Source: Mangrovibacter yixingensis (GTDB taxonomy: Bacteria; Pseudomonadota; Gammaproteobacteria; Enterobacterales; Enterobacteriaceae). Taken from it: a DNA stretch of 64,000 bases. The DNA lies in NCBI RefSeq assembly GCF_020523985.1, contig NZ_JAIVKM010000006.1:124001-188000 (forward strand), written 5' to 3'. The translations under genes and the position numbers were made by a program. Numbering within the stretch: the first letter of the stretch is position 1; the number at the start of each line of letters is the position of its first letter. Shown here piece after piece: positions 27,678-37,020 of this stretch. Under the pieces are notes generated by a model. The model had not been told where the DNA came from and did not search any database. It saw only the letters and a list, made by a program, of their open reading frames with translations.

Positions 27678-28595
27678 ATGTTTCTTAAAAGTAAAGAAAC
27701 CAGAACCTCAACAGACGACATGGCGTTTTTCATGCATCTGGCTTCTGCCGGAAGCCTGACGGTTGCTGCGCGGGAAATGGGGTTATCTTTGCCTGCGGTA
27801 AGTAAGCGGCTGCGGTTACTCGAAGAACGCCTTGGGGTGCAATTGCTGCACAGAACCACTCGCCGTATAGAATTGACGCCAGAAGGCAAAAGCTACCTTG
27901 AAGGTGCCCGGCCTTTGCTGGACCAGTTACTCGAACTGGAAGACAGAATCAGCAGCCAAAATCCGCTGTTGCGTGGGTCGCTCAACATTAATGCGTCATT
28001 TGGTTTTGGGCGGCGTTTTGTCGCGCCCTGTTTATCGCGCTTTGCCGCCCTTCACCCGCAACTGAATATCACCCTGCAACTCACCAGCCAGCCGCTAAAT
28101 TTCCTTGATGCTCAGATGGATATTGACATCCGTGTTGGTGAGCCACCAGATGCCCGTCTGGTTGCCCGCAAGCTACGCGATAACCCGCGAGTGCTGTGTT
28201 GTTCGCCTGGTTATGCCACACAACATGGCTTGCCTGCCAGTGTAAACGACCTGGCAAAACACAGTTGTATTCTGCTTAAGCAATTTGACAGTGATTTTAC
28301 TTTGTGGCGAATGAGCCGGGGAAAGCAGACCATCAGCCAGAAAGTGAACGGGCACCTGGTGACCAATGATGGTGAAGTTGCCATGAGAATGGCAATAGAT
28401 GGGCACGGGATTTTGCTGCGCTCCTGGTGGGATGCAGAGCCCAGTATTGCCAGCGGTGAACTGATACATGTATTACCGGAATGGCAGGCTACTGGCGGGA
28501 ACATTTACGCAGTCTGGCTTCCCCAACGCACACCCCATAACCGGATTACTGCGTTTGTGGATTACCTGATGTCAGAACTGAACCCCAGCGTATAA
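27678..28595 (+). CDS. LysR-family regulator, DmlR-like
   Basis: 305-residue LysR regulator with the helix-turn-helix AAREMGLSLPAVSKRLRLLE and the linker LLHRTTRRIELTPEG. The co-inducer domain has the NINASFGFGRRFVAP block typical of the DmlR/AaeR group. It is divergent from the TtuC/DmlA-type dehydrogenase with 83 bases between, so it is the likely D-malate/tartrate-responsive activator. The ATG at 27678 has a weak ribosome-binding site; the ATG at 27720 is possible. Confidence 0.83.
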   Translation: MFLKSKETRTSTDDMAFFMHLASAGSLTVAAREMGLSLPAVSKRLRLLEERLGVQLLHRTTRRIELTPEGKSYLEGARPLLDQLLELEDRISSQNPLLRGSLNINASFGFGRRFVAPCLSRFAALHPQLNITLQLTSQPLNFLDAQMDIDIRVGEPPDARLVARKLRDNPRVLCCSPGYATQHGLPASVNDLAKHSCILLKQFDSDFTLWRMSRGKQTISQKVNGHLVTNDGEVAMRMAIDGHGILLRSWWDAEPSIASGELIHVLPEWQATGGNIYAVWLPQRTPHNRITAFVDYLMSELNPSV

Positions 28596-28635
28596 CAATT
28601 GCTGCACCAGGACTGGGGAATATAAAGCCACATAT

Positions 28636-29280
28636 TCACCTGTGTGGCGTTAGCCAGCATGAAATGGTGTCTTTCATGACAGCCAGGCGTTGCTCCAGTT
28701 CAGCAACCTGTTTTAAATCTTTTTGATACAGAATCGACAATGTTGATTGATTTATCAGGTAGAAAAAACCCAGTGCAGAAATACTGATATTTAATTGCAT
28801 CGCATCAATACCCGGTCGGATACTGCCATCTTCCTGGCCACGCAACAGGATAGTTTCGGTAATACTCAACCAGCTACGGTTGATGGGCACAATAGTATCC
28901 AGCGCTTTAAGGTGACGAGCCTGCAGCTGATTTTCGCTATTCAGTAAACGAATAAACTCCGGATTTTCCAGATAATAATGCCAGGTAAACTCAACCAATT
29001 TTAATACAGCATCGCGCGCAGATAAGGCATCCAAATCAAGCGCAGCCTCTTTGGTACGAATGTCCTGATATGCAGCTTCCAGTACCTTTGAGAACAAAGT
29101 GTCTTTATTGTCGAAATAATAATAAATCAGTTGCTTATTGACTTGTGCCAGAGCGGCAATTTGGTCAACCCGGGCCCCATCAAATCCTTTATCTGCGAAG
29201 ACCGCTTTAGCTGCACCAAGGATCAGACTTTGGGTCAGTTCGGGATCATGCCGGCGTTTAGACACACTCTCCTTAACCAT
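28636..29280 (-). CDS. TetR-family repressor of the adjacent catabolic operon
   Basis: 214-residue TetR/AcrR regulator. The N-terminal DNA-binding domain is clear: LILGAAKAVFADKGFDGARV, then IAALAQVNKQLIYYYFDNKD. The C-terminal part is the TetR_C ligand/dimer domain of the YcdC/RutR-like kind. It is divergent from the SDR-led operon. Two matching 16-bp palindromes in the 156-base gap are its probable operators. Confidence 0.88.
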   Translation of the reverse strand: MVKESVSKRRHDPELTQSLILGAAKAVFADKGFDGARVDQIAALAQVNKQLIYYYFDNKDTLFSKVLEAAYQDIRTKEAALDLDALSARDAVLKLVEFTWHYYLENPEFIRLLNSENQLQARHLKALDTIVPINRSWLSITETILLRGQEDGSIRPGIDAMQLNISISALGFFYLINQSTLSILYQKDLKQVAELEQRLAVMKDTISCWLTPHR

Positions 29281-29326
29281 TTTTCCCCCGTAAAATCATT
29301 CAATTAAATTCTCTGCAATCATTATT

Positions 29327-29412
29327 AACCAATTAGTTGAATCTGAGAAGTCGATCATCCTTTTCTTTTTTTGTCCTTCCTATACTGTTTATATTAAATC
29401 AACTAGTTGGTT
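29327..29412. promoter_or_regulatory. Two 16-bp palindromic operators for the TetR regulator
   Basis: AACCAATTAGTTGAAT (29327-29342) and AATCAACTAGTTGGTT (29397-29412) share the pattern AAYCAAYTAGTTGRWT, centred on a near-perfect CAACTAGTTG palindrome. One lies nearer each divergent gene, 70 bases apart. The second ends about 24 bases before the SDR start, where a repressor would block the operon promoter. Assignment is by symmetry, repetition and position. Confidence 0.6.
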
Positions 29413-29436
29413 GAAAGATTTAAAAGGAGCTGCACA

Positions 29437-30225
29437 ATGACCTATGCACAACGTCCGGTGGCCTTCGTTACCGGCTCCACGCGTGGAATTGGCAAAGCCT
29501 GCGCGTATCAACTGGCACAAAGCGGATTTAATGTCGCGATTAATGGGCGCGATACCGAAGAGAGTCGGGCACGGCAAGAAGTGATCGTAGCAGAGCTCCA
29601 AACCAGTGGCGTAGAAGCCATGGCCGTCCCCGGAGATGTTGCCGTACTGGAGAGCCAGTCTGCCATGCTGGAAGCTGTAACAGCGCGCTGGGGGAGGCTT
29701 GATTGCATTGTTAACAATGCCGGAACCGCTGCCCGTGTGCGGGGTGATTTACTGGATGTGACACCAGAGAATTATCAATATTGTCAGGATATAAATACAC
29801 GCGCCATGTTCTTCTTCTGCCAAAAAAGCGCAAAGTTCATGCTTGAACAAGGGCAATTAGGTAATCAGCATCGCGCCATTATTAACATCACTTCCTGCAG
29901 TGCCCAAAGCCTGAATATTTCTCGTGGCGAATACTGCGTATCTAAAGCAGCTGCCAGTATGGTCACACAACTTTTTGCCATGCGTCTCGCCGAATCCGGT
30001 ATTGGCGTATATGAGGTTCGACCAGGCATTATCGAAACGGACATGACCAGTACCGTTAAACCCAAATACACGCAACTGATTGAAGAAGGGTTAGTTCCAA
30101 TGAAACGCTGGGGACAACCTGATGACATCGCTATCGCTATTGATGCGCTGGCGAGCGGTAAATTGCCTTTCACTGTCGGCCAGATCATCGAACTTGATGG
30201 TGGCCTGAACAAATCCCATTTTTGA
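29437..30225 (+). CDS. SDR-family dehydrogenase (FabG-like), first gene of the operon
   Basis: 262-residue classical SDR. Nucleotide motif TGSTRGIGKA, structural NNAGTAA, catalytic Ser in NITSCSAQS and the YCVSKAAA Tyr/Lys are all present; the C-terminal GQIIELDGGL is family-typical. AAGGAGC lies eight bases ahead of the ATG at 29437. It probably oxidises a secondary alcohol of the operon's substrate. The next gene follows after 15 bases. Confidence 0.87.
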   Translation: MTYAQRPVAFVTGSTRGIGKACAYQLAQSGFNVAINGRDTEESRARQEVIVAELQTSGVEAMAVPGDVAVLESQSAMLEAVTARWGRLDCIVNNAGTAARVRGDLLDVTPENYQYCQDINTRAMFFFCQKSAKFMLEQGQLGNQHRAIINITSCSAQSLNISRGEYCVSKAAASMVTQLFAMRLAESGIGVYEVRPGIIETDMTSTVKPKYTQLIEEGLVPMKRWGQPDDIAIAIDALASGKLPFTVGQIIELDGGLNKSHF

Positions 30226-30240
30226 ATACGAGGTACTTCA

Positions 30241-31392
30241 ATGGCCATTATTTCTGTTGGCATTATCATGCACGGCGTCACCGGTCGTATGGGGAAAAAT
30301 CAGCATTTGATCCGCTCTATTGTTGCTATCCGTAACCAGGGTGGCGTTGCACTGGCTAATGGCGACTACCTGATGCCTGACCCGATTTTGATTGGGCGCA
30401 ATGAAGAAAAAATCGCAGCTTTGGCTAAAGAAACAGGCATTACGCGTTGGGGGACAGACCTTGACGCAGCACTGGCAAACCCCAAAGACACTATCTTTTT
30501 TGATGCAGCAACCACTCAGGCACGCCCCACTTTGCTAAAAAAAGCGATTGCGGCAGGCAAACATATTTATTGTGAAAAACCCGTGGCAGTAAGTTTGTCT
30601 GAAGCCATGGAACTGTACCACTATGCAGAACAACAGGGTGTTTGCCACGGTGTTGTGCAAGACAAATTATGGCTACCCGGATTACGCAAATTACAGCTTC
30701 TCAATGAATCTGGTTTTTTTGGCAAAGTTCTGTCTGTTCGTGGTGAATTTGGCTACTGGGTCTTCGAAGGTGATTTACAGCCAGCACAGCGCCCATCCTG
30801 GAACTACCGTCAGGAAGATGGTGGCGGCATTATTCTCGACATGATCTGCCACTGGCGGTATGTCATCGACAATTTATTCGGTGAAATCAAAAGTATTAGC
30901 TGCCTGGGAGCCACCCACATCCCACAACGTGTCGATGAACAAGGTAATTCTTACGCCGCAACTGCAGATGATGCCGCATATGCCACTTTCGAACTTCATA
31001 ATGGCACCATCGTACAAATCAACAGCTCCTGGTGCGTGCGGGTTCGCCGTGACGACCTGGTGACATTCCAGGTCGATGGCGTCAACGGTTCCGCTGTAGC
31101 CGGGCTGACCGATTGCCTTACCCAGTCCAGAGTTAATACCCCCAAACCTGTCTGGAACCCTGATGAACGCCAGACCCATAACTTTTTCAATGACTGGGTT
31201 CCGGTACCAGATACCACAACCTATGACAACGCTTTCAAAGTGCAATGGGAAGGTTTTTTACGCCATGTTCATGGTGAGGGCGATTTCCGCTGGAATCTGC
31301 TCGAGGGTGCTAAAGGCGTACAGCTCGTAGAACTGGCTTTGCAAAGCTGGCGCGAACGCCGCTGGTTAGATGTTCCGTCTTTGATCAAATAA
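30241..31392 (+). CDS. Gfo/Idh/MocA-family oxidoreductase
   Basis: 383-residue oxidoreductase. The N-terminal Rossmann motif is [12 protein letters not shown], unusual in having the GxTGxMG form, and the family signature [10 protein letters not shown] is near residue 118. The C-terminal half is the beta-sheet substrate domain. Family members oxidise or epimerise sugars, inositols and related polyols, or attack glycosides through a 3-keto intermediate. Placed between an SDR and a TIM-barrel isomerase gene with gaps of 15 and 9 bases. Confidence 0.88.
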   Translation: MAIISVGIIMHGVTGRMGKNQHLIRSIVAIRNQGGVALANGDYLMPDPILIGRNEEKIAALAKETGITRWGTDLDAALANPKDTIFFDAATTQARPTLLKKAIAAGKHIYCEKPVAVSLSEAMELYHYAEQQGVCHGVVQDKLWLPGLRKLQLLNESGFFGKVLSVRGEFGYWVFEGDLQPAQRPSWNYRQEDGGGIILDMICHWRYVIDNLFGEIKSISCLGATHIPQRVDEQGNSYAATADDAAYATFELHNGTIVQINSSWCVRVRRDDLVTFQVDGVNGSAVAGLTDCLTQSRVNTPKPVWNPDERQTHNFFNDWVPVPDTTTYDNAFKVQWEGFLRHVHGEGDFRWNLLEGAKGVQLVELALQSWRERRWLDVPSLIK

Positions 31393-31401
31393 GGAGCGCA
31401 T

Positions 31402-32235
31402 ATGCAACATCCCGATCCCCGGCGGCTTTCCATTAATACCGCTACCGTTCGTAAACAGTGGACGCTCGATAAAATAATTGACGGCTGTGCCCGCCACGAG
31501 ATCCGAGGGATCTCGCCATGGCGAGATCAAGTACAGGCACTGGGGCTGGAGAAAACAGCCAGGTTAATCCGTAGCAATGAGTTAACCGTCAGCGGCTACT
31601 GTCGAGGCGGTATGTTTCCAGGCATCGATGATGCTGCCAGACGTGCTGCGGATGATGATAACCGCAAAGCTGTGGATGAAGCGCTGGCGGTGGGTGCTGC
31701 CTGCCTGGTACTGGTAGTGGGAGGGCTGCCAGGCTCCTCGAAAGATATCGAGGGGGCCCGTCAGCAAGTCAAAGAAGGGCTTTCCCGGTTACTTGATTAC
31801 TCACGTAATGTTGGCATGCCTCTGGCAATTGAGCCATTACACCCAATGTATGCAGCTGACCGCGCATGTGTGAACACTCTGGAACAGGCAAATGATTTGT
31901 GCGATGAACTGGGCGATAAGGGGCTGGGCATTGCCGTTGATCTCTATCACACCTGGTGGGATCCGAAGTTTTTCCTACAACTGGAACGCGCAGGGCGTAA
32001 CCGTATTCTGGCGTTCCACATTTGCGACTGGCTGGTGCCAACCCGCGATTTGCTCTCTGACCGGGGAATGATGGGAGATGGAGTTATCGATATTCGCCGC
32101 GCCCGTCTCGCTGTTGAGTCACTGGGCTACCAGGGGGCGCATGAAGTGGAAATTTTCTCGGAACTGAACTGGTGGCAACAGGATCCCAACTACGTCTTAT
32201 CCACCTGCAAGGAGCGCCATCAGCAACACTGTTAA
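31402..32235 (+). CDS. Sugar phosphate isomerase/epimerase family (AP endonuclease-2-like TIM barrel)
   Basis: 277-residue TIM-barrel protein. The metal-ligand set expected for this family is in place: Glu144 in LAIEPLHPMY, Asp180 in VDLYHTWWDP, His206 in AFHICDW and Glu250 in HEVEIFSE. This superfamily includes IolE/IolI, 3-dehydroshikimate dehydratase, D-psicose epimerase and C-glycoside lyase subunits, so isomerase, dehydratase or lyase are all possible. GGAG precedes the ATG. Confidence 0.87.
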   Translation: MQHPDPRRLSINTATVRKQWTLDKIIDGCARHEIRGISPWRDQVQALGLEKTARLIRSNELTVSGYCRGGMFPGIDDAARRAADDDNRKAVDEALAVGAACLVLVVGGLPGSSKDIEGARQQVKEGLSRLLDYSRNVGMPLAIEPLHPMYAADRACVNTLEQANDLCDELGDKGLGIAVDLYHTWWDPKFFLQLERAGRNRILAFHICDWLVPTRDLLSDRGMMGDGVIDIRRARLAVESLGYQGAHEVEIFSELNWWQQDPNYVLSTCKERHQQHC

Positions 32236-32288
32236 TCAGAGTTTTGCGGTATCTGATTTCTCGTCACATCCGATATGTCGAGGGCATT

Positions 32289-33512
32289 ATGCATACAGAT
32301 ACAAAAAAAATGATCCTGGTGTCCGTGTTATGCGGGCTGGGATACATGATGTACTCCGTTGATCGTATGACGGTTTCGTCAGCTATCAGCCTTATGGCCA
32401 GTGATTTTCATCTGGACCGTGCACAATCAGGTTTTCTGATGAGCTCATTTTTTTATGGGTTCATCGGCTTCTTGTTTATTTCTGGCATTATCGCCGACAA
32501 ACTCAGCGGAAAGCCGGTTCTGATCCTGGGGTTAGTTATTTTCTCACTGGCAACCATGTCTACCGGAATCGCAGGCAGCCTGACATCATTGCTATTTTAC
32601 CGAGTAATGACCGGAATAGGAGAAGGTGTCTTTTGGCCTGCCGCCTCTCTGGAAGTCGCGAACGTCACAACCGAGAAACAACGCACCACAGTGATGTCTC
32701 TCTACTGGATGGGCTACCCGATTGGCGGCTTCTTGGGTACCTGGCTTGGCGCTATGCTTGGCCCTGTCTTCGGCTGGCGAGTGGTTTTTTATGTGGCTGG
32801 CAGCATGGGTCTGCTGGTAGCTCTGGCCTATTTACTATTGGTAAAACCCACAGAGAAAAACACACACCAGGCACAAAAAACGTCGTTGCCGTTAAAACAA
32901 CTATTCCGCAACCCTTCCGTTTTACTGATGGCACTCTACTATTTCCTGCTCCTCAGTGGCTGGTGGATTGTCCTGTTGTGGGCACCAACATTTTTAATGA
33001 ATGTTAAACACTTATCGATAAGTGTCGCAGGCACTATCGCCAGCCTGCTGGGCCTTGCTGGTGCCTTGGGGGGATTTCTGATAGGCCGCTTGTGCGATAC
33101 AGGCAACTTCAACCGTAAGCGCGCTATCCTGATTGGTATCACCTTACTGAGTAGTTTGCTCATGGCGGCAATGGTGCTAAACATGCCCGTATATGCCGTG
33201 ATAGTTGTCATTCTCTTACTTGGTTTCTTAGGTTACCCAGTCACCCCACTGGTAATTTCATTTACCGCTGAATTGGTTCCGCAGGCATTACGCGGTTCGG
33301 CTATTGGCTTTGTTATGAATATAGGTATGGCAGCCGGTGGTATTTCCCCAGTGTTAGCCGGGTACTTCGCTGATATCTATTCCTTGAGTACCGTATGGTG
33401 GGTCGCAGCCTGTGTCATGGTATTCAGCTCCATGATGTTACTCGGTGTACAAAAATCCCCGGCAGTTTATTCCAACCCGGCAGTGCCTGGTCTCAGTCCC
33501 AGTAAACAGTAG
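32289..33512 (+). CDS. MFS transporter
   Basis: 407-residue major facilitator with about 12 membrane segments. The early GYMMYSVDRMTVSSAI and the loop GIIADKLSGKPVLI are visible. Its style is closest to anion:cation symporters that carry organic acids and hexuronates. I use the ATG at 32289 (GAGGG ahead) rather than an upstream in-frame ATG inside the isomerase gene. It is the probable uptake system for the operon's substrate. Confidence 0.86.
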   Translation: MHTDTKKMILVSVLCGLGYMMYSVDRMTVSSAISLMASDFHLDRAQSGFLMSSFFYGFIGFLFISGIIADKLSGKPVLILGLVIFSLATMSTGIAGSLTSLLFYRVMTGIGEGVFWPAASLEVANVTTEKQRTTVMSLYWMGYPIGGFLGTWLGAMLGPVFGWRVVFYVAGSMGLLVALAYLLLVKPTEKNTHQAQKTSLPLKQLFRNPSVLLMALYYFLLLSGWWIVLLWAPTFLMNVKHLSISVAGTIASLLGLAGALGGFLIGRLCDTGNFNRKRAILIGITLLSSLLMAAMVLNMPVYAVIVVILLLGFLGYPVTPLVISFTAELVPQALRGSAIGFVMNIGMAAGGISPVLAGYFADIYSLSTVWWVAACVMVFSSMMLLGVQKSPAVYSNPAVPGLSPSKQ

Positions 33513-33520
33513 AGGAAAAT

Positions 33521-35608
33521 ATGGCAACAACTATCCCTCAATCCATTCTGACGCACTTAACAGATGTCGCTATGCCACGGCATGTAGCAACAGCCAGTCC
33601 GTCACTCACGCAAAATATTGCTGGTTATTCCATTCCTCTTTATGACCACGAGGCATTGGTTATAGGTAGTGGAGCAGCTGGCCTGCGGGCGGCAGTGGAA
33701 TTGCGCCGCAGAGGAATAGATGTTGTTGTTGCCACTCAAACTTTATTTTGGGGAACATCTGCCTGCTCAGGCTCAGATAAGCAGACACTGCACACGGCAT
33801 CAACCAGTTTTCATGGTGATGACTTTGTTAAGCTGGCAAGTGCCTTAGGGGCGGGTGGCGCAATGGATGCAGATACTGCTTATGTCGAAGCAGTGGGTTC
33901 CATCGAAGCATTTATTGGGTTGAAAAGCATTGGATTACCGTTACCGGAAGACCGCTACGGTGCTGTTTTACGGTACCAAACAGATCACGACGAAGCTGGC
34001 CGGGCCACCAGCTGCGGACCACGAACTTCACGGTTGATGGTCAAGGTATTAGCTGAAGAGGCTATTTTACTGAATACCCTCTTTATCGATCATGCAACAG
34101 TCATACGCTTGCTGACTGAAGGCGAAGGGGCATACCGCCACATTGTGGGTGCTGTCGCCATAGTAAAAGGAGCACGCTGCCCGGAAAACCCGTGGGGACT
34201 ATGTGTAATACGTGCCAGCGCCGTCGTTCTTGCGGCTGGTGGGCCAGGTGAACTGTTTCGTGATAGTGTTTACCCGAAGCGCTGCTTTGGGTCACTGGGG
34301 TTAGCTCTTGAAACCGGGCTGGAAACCGTCAATCTCACCGAACATCAATTTGGTATTGGAACACGCCGTGATGAGTTTCCCTGGAACTTGTCTGGCACAT
34401 ATATGCAGAGCATGCCCTACATCTATTCCGTAGATGCTCATGGCCAGGAACATAACTTTCTTGCACGCTTTTACCGCACCACCAGGGAACTCGCTTCCAA
34501 TATTTTCCGTAAAGGCTACCAGTGGCCTGTCCACGCCAGCCGGATGCTGGATTTTGGCTCCAGCCTGGTCGACCTTGCGATTTATAGTGAAGCACAACAG
34601 GGCAATACCATCTTCATGGACTTTAACCGTAATCCGTTGCCTGTTGAAGGTTCGCCGGATTTTTCTTTGGAAGACCTGGATGACGATGTCCGGACGTACC
34701 TGACTAACAATGACGCCAATCTGGCACTGCCCATCGAACGCCTGCAACACATGAACCCTCTGGCGATTGAATTATACAAACACAATGGCCATGACCTGAC
34801 ACAATCCCCTCTGGCTTTTAACGTTAACCACCAGCATATGAACGGTGGTATTGCTGTCGATACTTGGGGGCAAACATCATTAGCCGGGTGCTATGCCATA
34901 GGAGAAGCTGCGGGAACACATGGTGTGACTCGCCCTGGAGGTGCAGCACTGAATGCCGGCCAGGTTTTTGGGTTACGCTGTGCAAAACACATTAAGGCGA
35001 CAAGCCGGAACACAACAGATTCCTGTTTCGCTTCCGAAGTGTCGGCACTAATCAGCACTATCCGGCATGACAGCACATCGTCACAGGCACCGACTATTGA
35101 AGCCGTTAAAGCAGAAATACAACAGCGAATGAGCGACGTTGCTGGATTCATTTGCCATATAAATCAAGTCCCTGAAGCATTGGCGGCAACCAGACGCCTC
35201 AATGAACAGATAACTCAGCATGGCATCGCCATTACACACCCCAACCAAGCTGCACAGCGCTTCCAGTGGCAACAAATGGCTCTGGCTTGCGAGGCATTAT
35301 TAACCGCGTTGAATTTCTATATTGAACAGGGTGGTGGCAGCCGTGGGGCCCGTGTGCTTTGTTCCCCTGACGGTGACCAGGTACCCTCTACCCGAGCCGG
35401 AGTACTGACTGACTACCGTTTTTTGGCGGAAAACCCGCAGCAGCGGCAACAACAATTGGTTGTACACTGGTCAAATGGCGGCTTCAGGGTAAAAGTGCAG
35501 GGCCTGCGGCCACTGGAGGACCTTAGCACCCTGTTCTTTGAAAAAAACTGGCCTGACTTTCTGACTGACCGTATTTACCATCATTCCCCAACTTCAGCGG
35601 ACGATTAA
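33521..35608 (+). CDS. FAD flavoprotein of the fumarate reductase / aspartate oxidase family
   Basis: 695-residue flavoprotein. A Rossmann GSGAAGLRAAVE motif begins near residue 49, a HMNGGIAVDTW block near residue 438, and the FAD-binding GEAAGTHGVTRPGGAALNAG near residue 462. The final 200 residues correspond to the helical C-terminal domain of SdhA/NadB/AprA-type proteins. No signal peptide, haem motif or iron-sulfur partner is seen. It could reduce or form a carbon-carbon double bond or oxidise an alpha-amino or hydroxy acid. Last gene of the operon, eight bases after the MFS stop, with AGAGGAAA ahead of the ATG. Confidence 0.84.
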   Translation: MATTIPQSILTHLTDVAMPRHVATASPSLTQNIAGYSIPLYDHEALVIGSGAAGLRAAVELRRRGIDVVVATQTLFWGTSACSGSDKQTLHTASTSFHGDDFVKLASALGAGGAMDADTAYVEAVGSIEAFIGLKSIGLPLPEDRYGAVLRYQTDHDEAGRATSCGPRTSRLMVKVLAEEAILLNTLFIDHATVIRLLTEGEGAYRHIVGAVAIVKGARCPENPWGLCVIRASAVVLAAGGPGELFRDSVYPKRCFGSLGLALETGLETVNLTEHQFGIGTRRDEFPWNLSGTYMQSMPYIYSVDAHGQEHNFLARFYRTTRELASNIFRKGYQWPVHASRMLDFGSSLVDLAIYSEAQQGNTIFMDFNRNPLPVEGSPDFSLEDLDDDVRTYLTNNDANLALPIERLQHMNPLAIELYKHNGHDLTQSPLAFNVNHQHMNGGIAVDTWGQTSLAGCYAIGEAAGTHGVTRPGGAALNAGQVFGLRCAKHIKATSRNTTDSCFASEVSALISTIRHDSTSSQAPTIEAVKAEIQQRMSDVAGFICHINQVPEALAATRRLNEQITQHGIAITHPNQAAQRFQWQQMALACEALLTALNFYIEQGGGSRGARVLCSPDGDQVPSTRAGVLTDYRFLAENPQQRQQQLVVHWSNGGFRVKVQGLRPLEDLSTLFFEKNWPDFLTDRIYHHSPTSADD

Positions 35609-36795
35609 GCGGCCAGTGCCTGGGCACAAGCCCAGGCGGAGCTCCAGGCCCACTGGAAGTTGTAACCACCCAACCAGCCCGTGACATCAACCACTTCACC
35701 AATAAAATAGAGCCCTGGCACCGTGCGGGCCTCCATGGTTCGGGAAGAAAGCGCATGGGTATCGACACCGCCAAGCGTCACTTCAGCAGTGCGGTAGCCT
35801 TCTGTGCCATTTGGCACCACTTCCCATTGCGACAACTGTGCAACCATGTCTGCCTGCTGGCGTGAATTAAGCTGCTTCAAAGTGACATCTGGCACTAACC
35901 CCAGCGACATCAGCACTTCAATCAAGCGCTTCGGCAGTAACAAAGCCAGGGTATTTTTCAGACTTTGGTTCGGATGCGCCTGGCGCTGCTCATTAAGTAG
36001 CGCGTCCACACCACCGTCAGGTGTCAGGTTGACCACAACCGGTTCCCCTGCCCGCCAGTAACTGGAAATTTGCAGCACTGCCGGGCCAGACATGCCCCGA
36101 TGCGTGAACAAAATATTTTCACGAAATTGCGTGCCATCCAGGGCTGTAACAACAGTGGGTAACGATACACCAGACAAGGTTTGCAACTGTTCCAGCAAGG
36201 GTTTATGCAGCGTGAACGGCACCAGGCCCGCACGGGTGGGCAAGACGGGAATGCCAAACTGCTCGGCAACTTTATAGCCAAAGGGCGAGGCGCCCAGTCC
36301 AGGCATGGATAGCCCACCACTGGCAATCACCAGTTTGTTGGCATGAATTTCTGTGCCGTTAACTTGCAGCGTAAAGCCTTGCTCATTGCGTTCAATATTT
36401 AACACTTCGCTACGCAACCGCAATGCCACGTTACCCTTTTGGCACTCGTCCAGCAGCATGGTGACAATTTGTTCGGCTGAATCATCACAAAATAACTGCC
36501 CCAGCGTCTTTTCATGCCAGGCAATACCATGGCGGGAAACCATGTCGATAAAATCCCATTGGGTATAGCGTGCCAGGGCAGATTTGCAAAAATGGGGGTT
36601 TGAGCTTAAATATGCTGCGGGTTCGATATAAAGGTTAGTAAAGTTACAACGGCCACCACCAGACATAAGAATTTTTCTGCCCGGTTTTTTTCCGTTGTCT
36701 AATACTATGGCACGTAAACCGGCCTGCCCGGCCTGAGCCGCACAAAATAACCCGGCCGCACCCGCACCAATCACCACCACATCGAATTGTTCCAC
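35605..36795 (-). CDS. yhiN: YhiN, HI0933-like flavoprotein
   Basis: 396-residue FAD protein of the HI0933/BaiN-like family. The dinucleotide motif VIGAGAAGLFCAAQAG opens the protein, GRKILMSGGGRCNFTN is the family hallmark, and the C-terminal GEVVDVTGWLGGYNFQWAW closes it. Its biological reaction is not established. Position just before pitA matches E. coli. It overlaps the end of the convergent accessory flavoprotein by four bases, marking the junction of accessory and backbone DNA. Confidence 0.93.
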   Translation of the reverse strand: MEQFDVVVIGAGAAGLFCAAQAGQAGLRAIVLDNGKKPGRKILMSGGGRCNFTNLYIEPAAYLSSNPHFCKSALARYTQWDFIDMVSRHGIAWHEKTLGQLFCDDSAEQIVTMLLDECQKGNVALRLRSEVLNIERNEQGFTLQVNGTEIHANKLVIASGGLSMPGLGASPFGYKVAEQFGIPVLPTRAGLVPFTLHKPLLEQLQTLSGVSLPTVVTALDGTQFRENILFTHRGMSGPAVLQISSYWRAGEPVVVNLTPDGGVDALLNEQRQAHPNQSLKNTLALLLPKRLIEVLMSLGLVPDVTLKQLNSRQQADMVAQLSQWEVVPNGTEGYRTAEVTLGGVDTHALSSRTMEARTVPGLYFIGEVVDVTGWLGGYNFQWAWSSAWACAQALAA

Positions 36796-37020
36796 GCTTT
36801 CCCCCTATTTTGTCTGGCGGCGAATTGTAAAGATAGTCCGTTAATCACACCAGTACAAAAGACAATCTTTCAGATATCCCATTGAATTATTACAAATTAA
36901 TGACAATCAGTGAGAAAAGCGACGCAATTTAAATCAAAAAAAGTCTATTTTCACTTTGCCCCCGGCGCAGTTGTCCTTGATAATGCGCCGCGTTCATGTC
37001 CACAGAATGGCTTAACGTCT

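Noticed and set aside
28627-28648. Stem-loop GCCACA/TGTGGC near the TetR stop as a terminator
   Set aside because: It overlaps the TetR coding end and has a short stem with no T-run.
29371-29397. Promoter hexamers TTGTCC and TATTAA before the TetR-controlled SDR gene
   Set aside because: Spacing of 15 bases and poor -35 match; a promoter must exist here, but I could not place it with confidence.
36910-37020. N-terminal extension of pitA by 37 codons
   Set aside because: The sequence has no similarity to PitA proteins and the internal ATG matches the conserved family start.
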